A stretch of DNA of 64,000 nt from Vampirovibrionales bacterium (lineage in GTDB: Bacteria > Cyanobacteriota > Vampirovibrionia > Vampirovibrionales > Vampirovibrionaceae): contig JAJCZA010000002.1 of the NCBI GenBank assembly GCA_029262635.1, positions 1 through 64,000 of the forward strand. The letters run 5' to 3'. Shown piece by piece: positions 55,477 through 63,958 of this stretch. A program made the position numbers and the translations under genes. The notes under the pieces are model-generated. The model saw nothing but the letters and a program-made list of their open reading frames with translations. It made no database searches and was not told the DNA's origin. Position 1 is the first letter of the stretch. Every line of letters begins with the position of its first letter.

Positions 55477-56511
55477 ATGCCTCTCGCCGCCACAAACGAT
55501 ATGCAGCCTGCCATTATGACCGAAAATCTGGTTCGGCGATTTGGCGAGAACATTGCGGTCAATAATTTGAACCTGACCATTAGCCGAGGCGAGATTTTTG
55601 GTTTCCTTGGACCCAATGGTTCTGGAAAGTCCACCACCATTAAAATGCTTTGCGGATTACTTTCTCCTACATCTGGTCAGGCTAGAGTGGCGGGCATTGA
55701 TGTGAATAAAGACCCGGAGTATATTCGCTCAAAAATTGGCTATATGCCTCAAAAATTTAGCCTGTATGAGGACCTGACCGTCACTGAGAATATTGAATTT
55801 TATTCCAAGCTATACGGCGTTACCGGCCATGCCGGTAACATTCGAAAAAAAGAGGTCATTGAATTAGTGGGCGTTGGAAAATACCACAAGCATTTAGGCA
55901 GAGAGCTTTCTGGCGGATGGAAACAGCGACTGGCCCTCTGCTGTGCTTTGGTCCATAACCCGGAAATTATCTTTCTGGATGAGCCCACCGCCTCCATGGA
56001 TCCGGTGGCTCGTCGAGAGCTTTGGGATTTGCTTTTTTCACTCGCAAGTTCGGGCGTTACTCTGTTTGTGACAACCCACTATATGGACGAAGCGGAGCGG
56101 TGCAGTAGTGTGGGTTATATTTATAACTCTCGCCTGATTGTGAGCGGAGGGCCAGACGAATTGAAGCAAGTTCGAGAAGTTGTGGGGCAAGACAACCAGC
56201 GTTATGAAATAGCCTGCCGGCCTTTGGTGGCTTCGTTTAACATTATTAAAGCCATTGAATATGTAGAGGACGTCACGATTTTTGGGCAAGCTCTTCATGT
56301 CGTCGTTCCGGCCCACATTAATGAGCATCAATTGCGCCATGATCTCCACAGTGCCGGGATTGCGTTACAGTCCATCAGGCCCATTGAACCTTCGCTGGAA
56401 GATGTCTTTGTTACACTGACAAAAGCGAACATTAAGTATGACGAAGAAATGCGGCAAAATCGGCTTTCATCGCTTCGTCCAGCCCCCTCGGGAGTTGCCC
56501 ATGTCCGATAG
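55477..56511 (+). CDS. ABC transporter ATP-binding protein
   Basis: 344 residues. Walker A is FGFLGPNGSGKSTTIKML, the signature is ELSGGWKQRLALCCALVHN, Walker B is IIFLDEPTASMDP and the H-loop is LFVTTHYMDEAERC. The family is that of YbhF/DrrA/CcmA-type exporter ATPases paired with ABC-2 permeases. It has one nucleotide-binding domain, so it should work as a dimer. The stop overlaps the permease start by 11 nt, so the two are translationally coupled. Confidence 0.93.
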   Translation: MPLAATNDMQPAIMTENLVRRFGENIAVNNLNLTISRGEIFGFLGPNGSGKSTTIKMLCGLLSPTSGQARVAGIDVNKDPEYIRSKIGYMPQKFSLYEDLTVTENIEFYSKLYGVTGHAGNIRKKEVIELVGVGKYHKHLGRELSGGWKQRLALCCALVHNPEIIFLDEPTASMDPVARRELWDLLFSLASSGVTLFVTTHYMDEAERCSSVGYIYNSRLIVSGGPDELKQVREVVGQDNQRYEIACRPLVASFNIIKAIEYVEDVTIFGQALHVVVPAHINEHQLRHDLHSAGIALQSIRPIEPSLEDVFVTLTKANIKYDEEMRQNRLSSLRPAPSGVAHVR

Positions 56512-57700
56512 TTCTCCGCAAGAAAAGAAACCGGCTTCCCGGGCGCTTTTGACTTTCTCTGGCATTTATTCCATTTTCCGAAAAGAGTTGATTCAACTCC
56601 TTCGCGACCCCTTTCTTGTCGCTTTTATCGTCACGTTGCCCATTATTCAATTAGTAGTTACGGGGCTGGCCATTTCTAAAGACTTAAAGCATATTGAGAT
56701 GATTGTTTGCAATCAGGACAAGAAAAACGCCTCTATTGAGCTACTTAAAGCCTTTGATAACAGTACTTTTTTCGAAATTGATCACAACAACTATGTGGAC
56801 TCGGACGAGGAGCTGAACCGGGGTATTCGAAAAGGAAAATTTCGGGTTGGCTTAACCATTCCACCGGGTTATTCTGAGCAAATCCTTTCAGGAAAAGGGC
56901 ATACCAACGTTAATATTACCATTGACGGTACTCATGCGAATATTGCTAAAACCATCAAAGGAATGGCTATTGCTATTATTGAAAATCATACTCACGAACA
57001 GATGAAGGCTTCGGCATTAGGGCATACGGCACTGCCCCTAATTGGCCTGTCATCCACCATTGTCCAGCCCAACACGAAAATCCTGTATAACCCAGAGCTA
57101 AAAGCCTCTTGGTTTCTTATTCCTGGGATTCTCGCCATTATCATGCATATGATGACCATTCTTTTTACCAGTTTTGCGATTGTCCGGGAGCGGGAAACCG
57201 GCACGCTGGAACAACTGATGGCTACGCCGATCCGGGTTGCAGACCTCATGGTGGGCAAAGTCATTCCATACGCTGTCATTGGTTTTCTTGATATGGTTCT
57301 GACCCTAGGGGTTATGATTTGGTTTTTTGAAATCAATATTTCAGGCAGTTTTTGGTTTCTGTGTTTCACGTCTATTGTTTTTATTGTCACCTCACTTGCT
57401 ATTGGGCTTCTCATCTCAACCACCTGTCGTTCACAAGTTCAGGCTGTTCAGTTAACGCTGGGGCTTCTGTTGCCCAGCTTATTAATCAGCGGCTTTGTCT
57501 TTCCGTTAGAACCCATGCCCTGGTTCGTCAAAATATTTAGTTATTGTCTGCCATTAACCTATTATCTCGATATTATTCGAGGTGTTGTCATCAAAGGCAA
57601 TGGGCTGAGCGAACTCTGGCAACATATGCTGATCCTTACCTTTCTCTCCAGTCTATTATTGGGTGCGTCCATTTTCCGTTTCAAAAAACAAATTGCTTGA
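56501..57700 (+). CDS. ABC-2 type permease (YbhS/YbhR-like)
   Basis: 399 residues from ATG 56501; the frame is open from 56438 inside the ATPase gene. An N-terminal span (about 33-50) is followed by a large extracytoplasmic domain (about 55-200) and five spans, with the ABC-2 motif VRERETGTLEQLMATPIRVA. One permease gene is present where Escherichia coli ybh has two, so a homodimer is likely. The exporter substrate is not evident; relatives export drugs, cations or lipids. Confidence 0.9.
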   Translation: MSDSSPQEKKPASRALLTFSGIYSIFRKELIQLLRDPFLVAFIVTLPIIQLVVTGLAISKDLKHIEMIVCNQDKKNASIELLKAFDNSTFFEIDHNNYVDSDEELNRGIRKGKFRVGLTIPPGYSEQILSGKGHTNVNITIDGTHANIAKTIKGMAIAIIENHTHEQMKASALGHTALPLIGLSSTIVQPNTKILYNPELKASWFLIPGILAIIMHMMTILFTSFAIVRERETGTLEQLMATPIRVADLMVGKVIPYAVIGFLDMVLTLGVMIWFFEINISGSFWFLCFTSIVFIVTSLAIGLLISTTCRSQVQAVQLTLGLLLPSLLISGFVFPLEPMPWFVKIFSYCLPLTYYLDIIRGVVIKGNGLSELWQHMLILTFLSSLLLGASIFRFKKQIA

Positions 57701-57714
57701 GGTTGTTTCCTGTC

Positions 57715-59118
57715 ATGAAAATAGTTTCTTTTTTCTCCCTCTCTCGATTAACGGCCACGAGCCTGTTTTTATTTTTACTGGTCTTTTCGTTACCTTTTCC
57801 CTTCGTTCTGTCAGCTTATTCAGAGCCTGAAACGCCTGTTTTAGCGCAACCAAAGCCTACTTTAGACTCTGAATTTGAAACGAAAACCAACCTCAAAGCC
57901 CCGGCTAAAGCTACTGAAACACAGGTTACTAATCAATCTGAAAAAACGGAAAAAGATCCCTTTGTTGCAAAACTGGAATCGATTGTCTGGGAGCCTGTTC
58001 CTGAAGATACCATGCGAATGACTTATAAAGAGGCCTTAAGTCGGGCCGCCGATAAGAATTTGGATGTGCGTATTAGCCTCGCTAAAGTGACAGAAACCCA
58101 AGCAAAACAAGCCAGCATTGAAAACAAACGTCTTTTGTTTTTCTTCAAATATTTTAATTCCGAATATTTCGAAGGCTCCGCCGAAAGTGACGTCAATGCA
58201 GCAAAACAGCACCAAGTCGTTGTCTCAAATAAAGCACTTTTGGAGAGTTCGACTTATTATTTTGATCTAATGCGATCGGTTATGAACACCTATATCTCTC
58301 ATCAAGTCATCCGGCAAGGGTTAAAACAGCTTCAATTCAACCAAAGCCAGTTTGATACCGGGGAAACCACCAGCTTTGAACTCATGCAAACAAAAACCGA
58401 ACTCATTCAGCGGTATCAGAACTTCCTGAAAGCCTCTCTCATCTATGAAGATGCTTCTCTTCGCCTGTCCCAGTATTTGAATTTGGATAGTCACACCCTA
58501 CTTTACCCTGAAGCCCTAAGCTATCATGATGCCCAATTTAAAATTGAACGTCTGAACCTGTTTCCGGATCAGATCACCGAAAAACAGGTGGTTTACCTCG
58601 CGCTCATGAATCGTGCCGACCTTAAAGAAGCCGAATACCGAAAACGCTCCATTGCCAATATCTTGAAAGCCCACGCCAAGCAGTTTGATAAGAACAGCAT
58701 TCAAATTGTCGAAGCGACTCTTAAACAGATGGAATTAAAATACGAGAAAGCCAAACGAGGGATTCGAACCACTTCGATCAACGCCTATAACCACTATCAA
58801 TTTTCTCAGCGAAAGATCACGCTGGCTGAGCAGCAGTTAAAACTTGCTTCCACGGCGCTTCGACAAGTTCAAATTAGTTATAAAGCCGGATTTAGTAGTA
58901 ACAAAGATGTTCTAGATGCTCAGGTTGCTTACTCTCAAGCTCAAGTCAATCAGGCGAATTCTCTTATCGAGCATAACCTTAGCCAAATCAAACTGCTTTA
59001 CGAAACCGGATTGATTACACTGGATACCTTACTTCAGGCGAAACCCACAACGGAAGAAGCCAAAATATCCCATTACGGCCAAGCCCAATCATTAATTCAT
59101 ACTATGCCAAGGCAATAA
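57715..59118 (+). CDS. TolC-family outer-membrane efflux protein
   Basis: 467 residues from ATG 57715; the frame is open from 57544 inside the permease gene. A signal peptide (about residues 1-34) is followed by a Pro/Thr/Lys-rich linker, then paired helical repeats typical of OEP proteins (MTYKEALSRAADKNLDVRIS; FDTGETTSFELMQTKTELIQ; YKAGFSSNKDVLDAQVAYSQ; YETGLITLDTLLQA). It should form the trimeric outer-membrane channel for the exporter encoded upstream. Confidence 0.9.
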   Translation: MKIVSFFSLSRLTATSLFLFLLVFSLPFPFVLSAYSEPETPVLAQPKPTLDSEFETKTNLKAPAKATETQVTNQSEKTEKDPFVAKLESIVWEPVPEDTMRMTYKEALSRAADKNLDVRISLAKVTETQAKQASIENKRLLFFFKYFNSEYFEGSAESDVNAAKQHQVVVSNKALLESSTYYFDLMRSVMNTYISHQVIRQGLKQLQFNQSQFDTGETTSFELMQTKTELIQRYQNFLKASLIYEDASLRLSQYLNLDSHTLLYPEALSYHDAQFKIERLNLFPDQITEKQVVYLALMNRADLKEAEYRKRSIANILKAHAKQFDKNSIQIVEATLKQMELKYEKAKRGIRTTSINAYNHYQFSQRKITLAEQQLKLASTALRQVQISYKAGFSSNKDVLDAQVAYSQAQVNQANSLIEHNLSQIKLLYETGLITLDTLLQAKPTTEEAKISHYGQAQSLIHTMPRQ

Positions 59119-59292
59119 TTCACACCAAATATCGGGGTTAACCGAGCCCATCCTTCTTTTCTGTCCCTGAATCATTTCAAAAATATGAGATAAATAGGAA
59201 ATTTCGGCCCGTAATAATGGATCCATGTCCACCTTGTTTTGTGCTGGCTCAGATACCATGCCTAACTTAATGGCCATCTCTAACTCGTTCAT
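59092..59292 (-). CDS. Small hypothetical protein overlapping the tolC-like 3' end
   Basis: 66 residues from ATG 59292 (NELEMAIKLGMVSEPAQNKV), helical and acidic-neutral, with AGAAGGGAG 13 nt upstream, a spacer like others in this genome. Its last nine codons overlap the efflux gene on the opposite strand. No known family. The following stretch 59293-59550 has no convincing gene. Confidence 0.4.
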   Translation of the reverse strand: MNELEMAIKLGMVSEPAQNKVDMDPLLRAEISYLSHIFEMIQGQKRRMGSVNPDIWCELLPWHSMN

Positions 59293-59550
59293 TATAAGGC
59301 ACTTACTCCCTTCTCTTGCTTATGGACCCACCTCTTTGGGTAGAAACGGGGCAATAATCATTCTGGAATATTTACTCCGTATATTATAAAAAACATTTTA
59401 ATGGCCAAAATTGCTTGATTCCGCCCCAATATTACAGATCATTTCAGTCTACAGGCCCAAAGCAGCATGAATCGTCTTTTGGTTTGGCAAGCCCCCGAAA
59501 TGAATACCAAGGCATTTGTTATGCTTTCGGGGGCAAGACGATAGGGGTAA

Positions 59551-60924
59551 TCATTTATCCGAGTCTCTCCAAATATAACGTTCAGTTTTACTCAAAGTAT
59601 TGTTCGGCTTTATCCCTCCAATAATAATTACTTCCTTATTTCCAGTGTTCGTTATCGAAAATCTTGCCTTCGAATGTCTATAACCTTCTGACAACAAATG
59701 ACACTGTAAATCTTTAACATTACACTTTTCTACAATATTATCTATTCCACCAAAAATATAAAAAACATCATCTGACACAGGGACAATATAGGAATTAATA
59801 TACGGGCGAGAAACAGGGATTTCATCAAATTTTTCATGCAAAAAATCAGCAACAATGACTTTATCAAGATAGTTTCTTTTATGCTCTAAACGAAAAGGAA
59901 CTTGAATATTATGGATTAGAACTAACGATTTACTCATTTCACAAACTCCTTTTGCCGAAATCAAATAAGGGAGCTTGCCATACTGTTCAATACTGGAGGT
60001 TTCAACATCAAAAACTTCAAGAAGATCAGTGAAGGATAGACTTTGGTTTGTATTTACCTGTCCTCCAAAAATATAAACTTTATTTTTACTCATTAAAACA
60101 GCCTTATGCCCTGCTCTAGGGTACTTCATTTTAGCTTTTAGAAGAGAAAACTTTTGTGTTTTTGGGTTATATATTTCAATCGAATCTAATGCAGTTAAAA
60201 TTTCTTGTATACCTTCCTGACGCAAATTGATCCCACCAACCAATAACACCTTTCCATCAGGTAACAAAACACTCTCATGCTTAGCTCTTCCAATAGCCAT
60301 ATCCGAAAGTTTAGTAAAAGTCTCTGTATCAGGATCATACAAAAAAGCCGATTTTGATGCTTGCCTTTTCCCTGAAATAAATATACCCAGCTCCTCATCA
60401 ACAAGACCTTCTAACCCTCCTGTAATTAAAACTTTCCCATCCTTCAGCAAAACAACTCCCTCTTTACTCGAAAAGTTGTCCATATATTTTTCGATAGGTC
60501 CCACTACTCGGAAAGACTTTGTCGTTGGATTATACACTTCTGAAAAGAAAACAGGCTTAGCCTTCCCTTGCTCAAGGGTCCGGCCTCCAAAAACTAAAAC
60601 TTTTCCTCCATTTAGCCTTATAGCATGATGATCATATCTAGGAAAATTTAGTTGTCCTTCAGATTGTTCCAATCTACCATTCTCTACACGAGGAATGGAT
60701 TCAAAAGCCCTCCCAGTACAGGCAAAGTTAATAACTATTCCGAAGAGAACCAGAATAGTTAAACAACGAATACCCAAAGAATTTGAGTAGAAAGCCTTAG
60801 TACCCAGGGTGTATTTTGTTCTATAAGTATTCGGGGGCTGCTCGCCATAGGTAATTAGAGCCGAAAGCGTGACGATGAGACAAATAGGAATGAGGCTGAT
60901 TTTTGTGGTGCGTAATAAACTCAT
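59551..60924 (-). CDS. Kelch-repeat beta-propeller protein, membrane-anchored or secreted
   Basis: 457 residues from ATG 60924, with AGGG 11 nt upstream. Two hydrophobic segments (about 8-25 and 52-70) precede a Cys in FACTGRAF, so a later start making a lipoprotein is possible. Kelch blades recur: HAIRLNGGKVLVFGGRTLEQ, GVVLLKDGKVLITGGLEGL, ESVLLPDGKVLLVGGINLR, KAVLMSKNKVYIFGGQVNTN, YIFGGIDNIV, VIIIGGIKPN. About six blades suggest one propeller. The gene is clearly more AT-rich than its neighbours and lies next to an element scar, hinting at transfer. Confidence 0.8.
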   Translation of the reverse strand: MSLLRTTKISLIPICLIVTLSALITYGEQPPNTYRTKYTLGTKAFYSNSLGIRCLTILVLFGIVINFACTGRAFESIPRVENGRLEQSEGQLNFPRYDHHAIRLNGGKVLVFGGRTLEQGKAKPVFFSEVYNPTTKSFRVVGPIEKYMDNFSSKEGVVLLKDGKVLITGGLEGLVDEELGIFISGKRQASKSAFLYDPDTETFTKLSDMAIGRAKHESVLLPDGKVLLVGGINLRQEGIQEILTALDSIEIYNPKTQKFSLLKAKMKYPRAGHKAVLMSKNKVYIFGGQVNTNQSLSFTDLLEVFDVETSSIEQYGKLPYLISAKGVCEMSKSLVLIHNIQVPFRLEHKRNYLDKVIVADFLHEKFDEIPVSRPYINSYIVPVSDDVFYIFGGIDNIVEKCNVKDLQCHLLSEGYRHSKARFSITNTGNKEVIIIGGIKPNNTLSKTERYIWRDSDK

Positions 60925-61105
60925 AAAATTAGACCCTAAATTTATAAAACAACCTGAGAACCATTTTAGGATAAAGACAGGTCATTCCGATAGATTGAAA
61001 CCTCTGAAAGGTCCAGAGTTCTGACGGGGCTTCTTTTTTCTTCATATTTCTTCGCTTTTTTAAGATCATAAATTTGCATTTTACAGGAAAAACCAAGGGT
61101 GTTTT

Positions 61106-61208
61106 TGAAGGAGAAAGAAGCTTTTTCAAAAGGAGCAAGCCCCCAACCGTTGATAGTTAGGGGCTTGCTTGGACCGACAGGATTTGAACCTGTGACCCCT
61201 ACAGCCCA
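61106..61208 (-). repeat. Left copy of a diverged direct repeat (tRNA-Pro 3' part plus its terminator)
   Basis: This stretch repeats at about 62187-62290: TTTTTGAAGG-GAAAGAAG, then a CAAGCCCCC/GGGGCTTG hairpin (here 61135-61143 with 61160-61168), then the 3' part of tRNA-Pro. The copies are diverged but aligned over about 100 bp. They flank an interval with an integrase remnant, consistent with att sites. Confidence 0.7.
61171..61208 (-). pseudogene. Displaced 3' fragment of tRNA-Pro (attachment-site remnant)
   Basis: On the minus strand this carries the T arm (ACAGGTTCAAATCCTGT), the 3' acceptor strand CGGTCC and part of the anticodon arm of tRNA-Pro(GGG). The 5' half is absent and the CCA end is lost. 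A 3' tRNA piece placed beyond the 3' side of the intact gene is the standard sign of integrase-mediated insertion. Confidence 0.75.
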
Positions 61209-61236
61209 AAAGAGATATAAAATCGTTTAAACTTGA

Positions 61237-61407
61237 CACAGCAATAAAGTTCGGTATTTAAGCCAAGAAGAAGATCTGAGATTGAGAGAGGCTTTGAACA
61301 TACGAGAGGAGAAGCTAATAAGAGAGTGGGAAACGGCTAATCTCTGGCGAAAAGCCAGAAAATATCCTTTAAAGCTGGATTTGTTGGCTTTCTCCATGGG
61401 AAAGTAA
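61237..61407 (+). pseudogene. Remnant of a tyrosine recombinase (phage-type integrase)
   Basis: After a stop at 61234-61236 a frame reads KVRYLSQEEDLRLREALNIR, then EEKLIREWETANLWRKARKY and PLKLDLLAFSMGK before TAA 61405. The RYLSxEEExRLREAL phrase followed by a charged helix with WRxxRxYPL is how the catalytic domain of many proteobacterial phage integrases begins. There is no start codon, and the catalytic Arg, His-x-x-Arg and Tyr are missing. It lies 29 bp from the displaced tRNA-Pro fragment. Family call is from memory of the pattern. Confidence 0.6.
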
Positions 61408-61420
61408 AAAAGTAAAGTTT

Positions 61421-61484
61421 AATACGGTAGGGTTAAAACAGGTCATCGGTAGATAACGCCCACCTGTTTTGACCCTACCGTATT
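61421..61484. repeat. 64-bp inverted repeat (23-bp arms)
   Basis: Arms AATACGGTAGGGTTAAAACA-GGT and AC-CTGTTTTGACCCTACCGTATT are complementary with one mismatch (G-U in RNA), around an 18-nt spacer. It follows the integrase remnant by 13 bp. It may be an element end, a terminator or a folded recombination site. Confidence 0.8.
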
Positions 61485-61567
61485 TATGAGTCCGTTATAA
61501 TAACGATAACGGAAAAGCATACGAACTTGATGCGGAAGGAAATTTATTCCGAAAGATTCTAAAGAAC

Positions 61568-61864
61568 CTAGCCAAAAAGAACGCCTGCCTTTAATAACCG
61601 TTGTCGACGCTCTAAATCTTTTTTTCGTCGTGTCTCAAGGGATTCTTGCCATGCTGACGTATATTCGTAATTGATATCATTTTCAATCTTTCGCTGAACA
61701 ATTTCTTTTTCCTGTTGTTGAACAGCAATTAACTCTTGTGGTGTCATATCAGGACGAACCCGATTAGCAAGTCCAAGTAAAGCTTCGCTGCCTTGTTGTG
61801 AGCGAAATTGTGAATCGCTAATGCGAGCGGATAGTCCAAAACTGTTGGGATTGAAAGAAACCAT
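61568..61864 (-). CDS. Small hypothetical helical protein within the element scar
   Basis: 98 residues (MVSFNPNSFGLSARISDSQF), followed by a charged helix rich in Glu, Gln, Arg and Lys (RRKKDLERRQRLLKAG). No known domain. The N-terminal SFGLSAR loosely recalls the FG leaders of the PrkA region, but it is too near the start to be sure. It lies between the tRNA-Pro repeat copies. Only a weak GGA precedes the ATG. Confidence 0.5.
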   Translation of the reverse strand: MVSFNPNSFGLSARISDSQFRSQQGSEALLGLANRVRPDMTPQELIAVQQQEKEIVQRKIENDINYEYTSAWQESLETRRKKDLERRQRLLKAGVLFG

Positions 61865-62220
61865 AAAAAATGTCCATTGTTAAAGATTAGTAAATACTCT
61901 ACAAACGGGAGTCGCCCCGCATGTGTATTCTGCCGATCTAAAAAATCCTACTGGCTGACAAATCTACCTCTAATATGAATAAAACCGAAAGACTCAATAA
62001 ACGTGCTGATTTTTAGCAACTTTGTAACATAGGATTGATGAGGGATATGCGATTTCTGTATTTTAAAACTTATGACATTTCCCCCTGACGTGGGGTAATT
62101 ACCCATCTTTATAAAGCGATAAACTTTTGATTTCAACACAATGAAATTGCACTTAGGGTGCGCTTCCGGGAAAGATCTGGCGAGCTTTTTGAAGGGGAAA
62201 GAAGATCATAGAAGAAAGAG
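61865..62220. other. Non-coding remnant region between the small gene and tRNA-Pro
   Basis: No credible gene. It includes the GGTAATTACC palindrome at 62093-62102 and, from about 62187, the right copy of the tRNA-flanking repeat. The 63-codon frame here has no ribosome site or family resemblance. Confidence 0.5.
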
Positions 62221-62252
62221 CAAGCCCCCAACCGGTGAGGGGTGGGGGCTTG
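62221..62252 (-). terminator. Terminator of tRNA-Pro
   Basis: Stem CAAGCCCCCA and TGGGGGCTTG immediately after the tRNA (sharing its CCA end), followed on the minus strand by CTCTTTCTTCT. The same hairpin is duplicated at 61135-61168. Confidence 0.75.
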
Positions 62253-62327
62253 GTCGGACCGACAGGATTTGAACCTGCGACCCCTACAACCCCAATGTAG
62301 TGCGCTACCAAGCTGCGCTACGGCCCG
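62251..62327 (-). tRNA. tRNA-Pro (anticodon GGG), CCA encoded
   Basis: All arms fold: acceptor CGGGCCG/CGGTCCG, D stem GCGC/GCGC, anticodon stem CTACA/TGTAG with loop TTGGGGT giving anticodon GGG, T stem GCAGG/CCTGT with loop TTCAAAT, discriminator A and CCA. The 3' end is to the left, where the element scar lies. Confidence 0.95.
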
Positions 62328-62438
62328 ACTGAATTTAAATAAGGGGGGAGAGGGAGCCTATTATTAATAATGCAATTGAGGCAGAATTTCAAGGGTAAAA
62401 TAGTTGGCATCCACGATCGTCAACGGTAGAATGAGTAA

Positions 62439-62903
62439 ATGATAGAGATTATCAAATCGTTTATTGCGCCGGGACTACTGGAAAGCAAGCAGTCTGGTGA
62501 AGTCTCCGGCAGGTATTACACACGCCACGGTGCTTGTAACACGTGTGGACGGTGCTGTACCAATATTTATTTGATTCATGACGAAAAAACCATCGAGAGT
62601 CGTGAGGAGTTTGAGGCCTTACAAGTGGATAACCCGGAATACGCGTTTTTCTCGCCCGTGGATGACACAGAACATGGGGTTCGCTTTCGGTGTGGGCATT
62701 TGAGTGCTGAAAACCGTTGTAATATTTATCAGGATCGTCCGACATTCTGTAAGAAATACCCGTCGGAAAAAGGGATTTTACTGGGGGGAGAGCTGGCCAA
62801 GGAATGTGGGTATTGGTTTGAGCCTCGCCATTCGTTTGATGACGTGCTGAAGCGTTCTGCCCAAGGGAAGCAATGGCAAAATGCTGGGACGCTTTTGCCA
62901 TGA
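62439..62903 (+). CDS. YkgJ-family zinc/iron-chelating cysteine-cluster protein
   Basis: 154 residues. The family motif is CNTCGRCC near residue 35, followed by FRCGHLSAENRCNIYQDRPT and FCKKYPSEK, which together give the Cys pattern of YkgJ proteins. These are predicted to bind a metal; function is unknown. It starts at ATG 62439 and its TGA overlaps the next ATG (ATGA), so the two genes are coupled. Confidence 0.88.
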   Translation: MIEIIKSFIAPGLLESKQSGEVSGRYYTRHGACNTCGRCCTNIYLIHDEKTIESREEFEALQVDNPEYAFFSPVDDTEHGVRFRCGHLSAENRCNIYQDRPTFCKKYPSEKGILLGGELAKECGYWFEPRHSFDDVLKRSAQGKQWQNAGTLLP

Positions 62904-63958
62904 GTTCAGAGGCTTTACGGCCTGATGAAGGGATTCCGGCGATTATCTACTCGGCGGTCAGCCCGGCAACACTGTTAAGTCGAGCCTGGAACCTGCTTCG
63001 CTATCATTTAAAGCCCAGTATTTTGCTGATGATGATACCCGCCTTTCTCGGTGTTTTAAGTTCGTTGCTGATGTTGTTGCCATCGGCTTTAAAAGGGATG
63101 GCCGGAGTAAACTCGTTTTCCCTGTTTATCGTTGCCTTTGTCCTTGGCGTGTTGTTGCTGTACTTTACCATTCTGGTCCGCTTTTTTTGCTTGGCGGGTC
63201 TTGCGCGGATGTATTACCATACCTTGGTAGAGGGGACCGTAATCTCACTTCGAGAGTCGTTTAAACGGGCGGTTAAAAGCCGAAGTGCTTTTTTAGCCAT
63301 GTTGTTGTTGTTTTCGGGTACCCTGCTTTTGGGAACCGGGTTTGTGGTGCTGGATGTGGTCGCTTTCTTTGTGGGTATGATTGGGGTTTACGTTTTAGGG
63401 GCCTTTTTGATGGTGGCTCTTGTTGTGCCCAATGCCATTTTCCAGATTGCCTTACTCATTGTGGCTTTGGGGGTGTTTATTATGGGCAGTGCTTTTATTG
63501 CCTTGGTTCTAATAGCCATGATGAGCTTTCAGGGGGCCGTTTGCCTATTTCCGGCGGTTAGTGTCGCTAATACAAATCAAACAGGCTTTCTGGCAACGTT
63601 GGAAGAAGGATTGGCATCCTATCGGCTACTGACTAAAAACTGGGTCAGGGTTGTTTTGTTTGGGATACTCCTGTATGTGCTCTATATGGTACTGTCGCTG
63701 GCCTTGATGCTTCCCCTTCAGGTTTGGTTCCTGTTAGAGATTATTTTTAACCCGGGCACAGACCCGGCGGCTTTGATGCCCATTCACAAAAGCCTGATTA
63801 TGAGTGTTTATCAGGCGTTGGTTTTTTCGGTGATCTGGCCTTTTATATTTGCGGGCGCCACCTTGCTTTGGTACGACTGCCGGGTTCGTTCCGAGGGCTT
63901 GGATATTCGGCTCCTGTTGCATCGGATGAGCGAGCGGTTGCGTGTAAAAAGTAAATAG
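62900..63958 (+). CDS. Multi-span membrane protein of unknown function
   Basis: 352 residues from ATG 62900, which overlaps the YkgJ-type stop; the frame is open from 62873. About six to seven hydrophobic segments are seen, with a cytoplasmic-like stretch (GTVISLRESFKRAVKSRSAF) between them. The layout (RAWNLLRYHLKPSILLMMIP) recalls glycerophosphoryl-diester-phosphodiesterase-type or DUF975-like integral membrane proteins, but the match is too weak to name. It ends 42 bp before the window edge. Confidence 0.7.
   Translation: MSSEALRPDEGIPAIIYSAVSPATLLSRAWNLLRYHLKPSILLMMIPAFLGVLSSLLMLLPSALKGMAGVNSFSLFIVAFVLGVLLLYFTILVRFFCLAGLARMYYHTLVEGTVISLRESFKRAVKSRSAFLAMLLLFSGTLLLGTGFVVLDVVAFFVGMIGVYVLGAFLMVALVVPNAIFQIALLIVALGVFIMGSAFIALVLIAMMSFQGAVCLFPAVSVANTNQTGFLATLEEGLASYRLLTKNWVRVVLFGILLYVLYMVLSLALMLPLQVWFLLEIIFNPGTDPAALMPIHKSLIMSVYQALVFSVIWPFIFAGATLLWYDCRVRSEGLDIRLLLHRMSERLRVKSK

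Noticed and set aside
59415-59624. Plus-strand 69-codon frame
   Set aside because: It overlaps the 3' end of the kelch gene in antisense and has no ribosome site or family resemblance.
61948-62139. Minus-strand 63-codon frame
   Set aside because: No ribosome site, low-complexity AT-rich content and position in a remnant region; kept only as part of the gap description.
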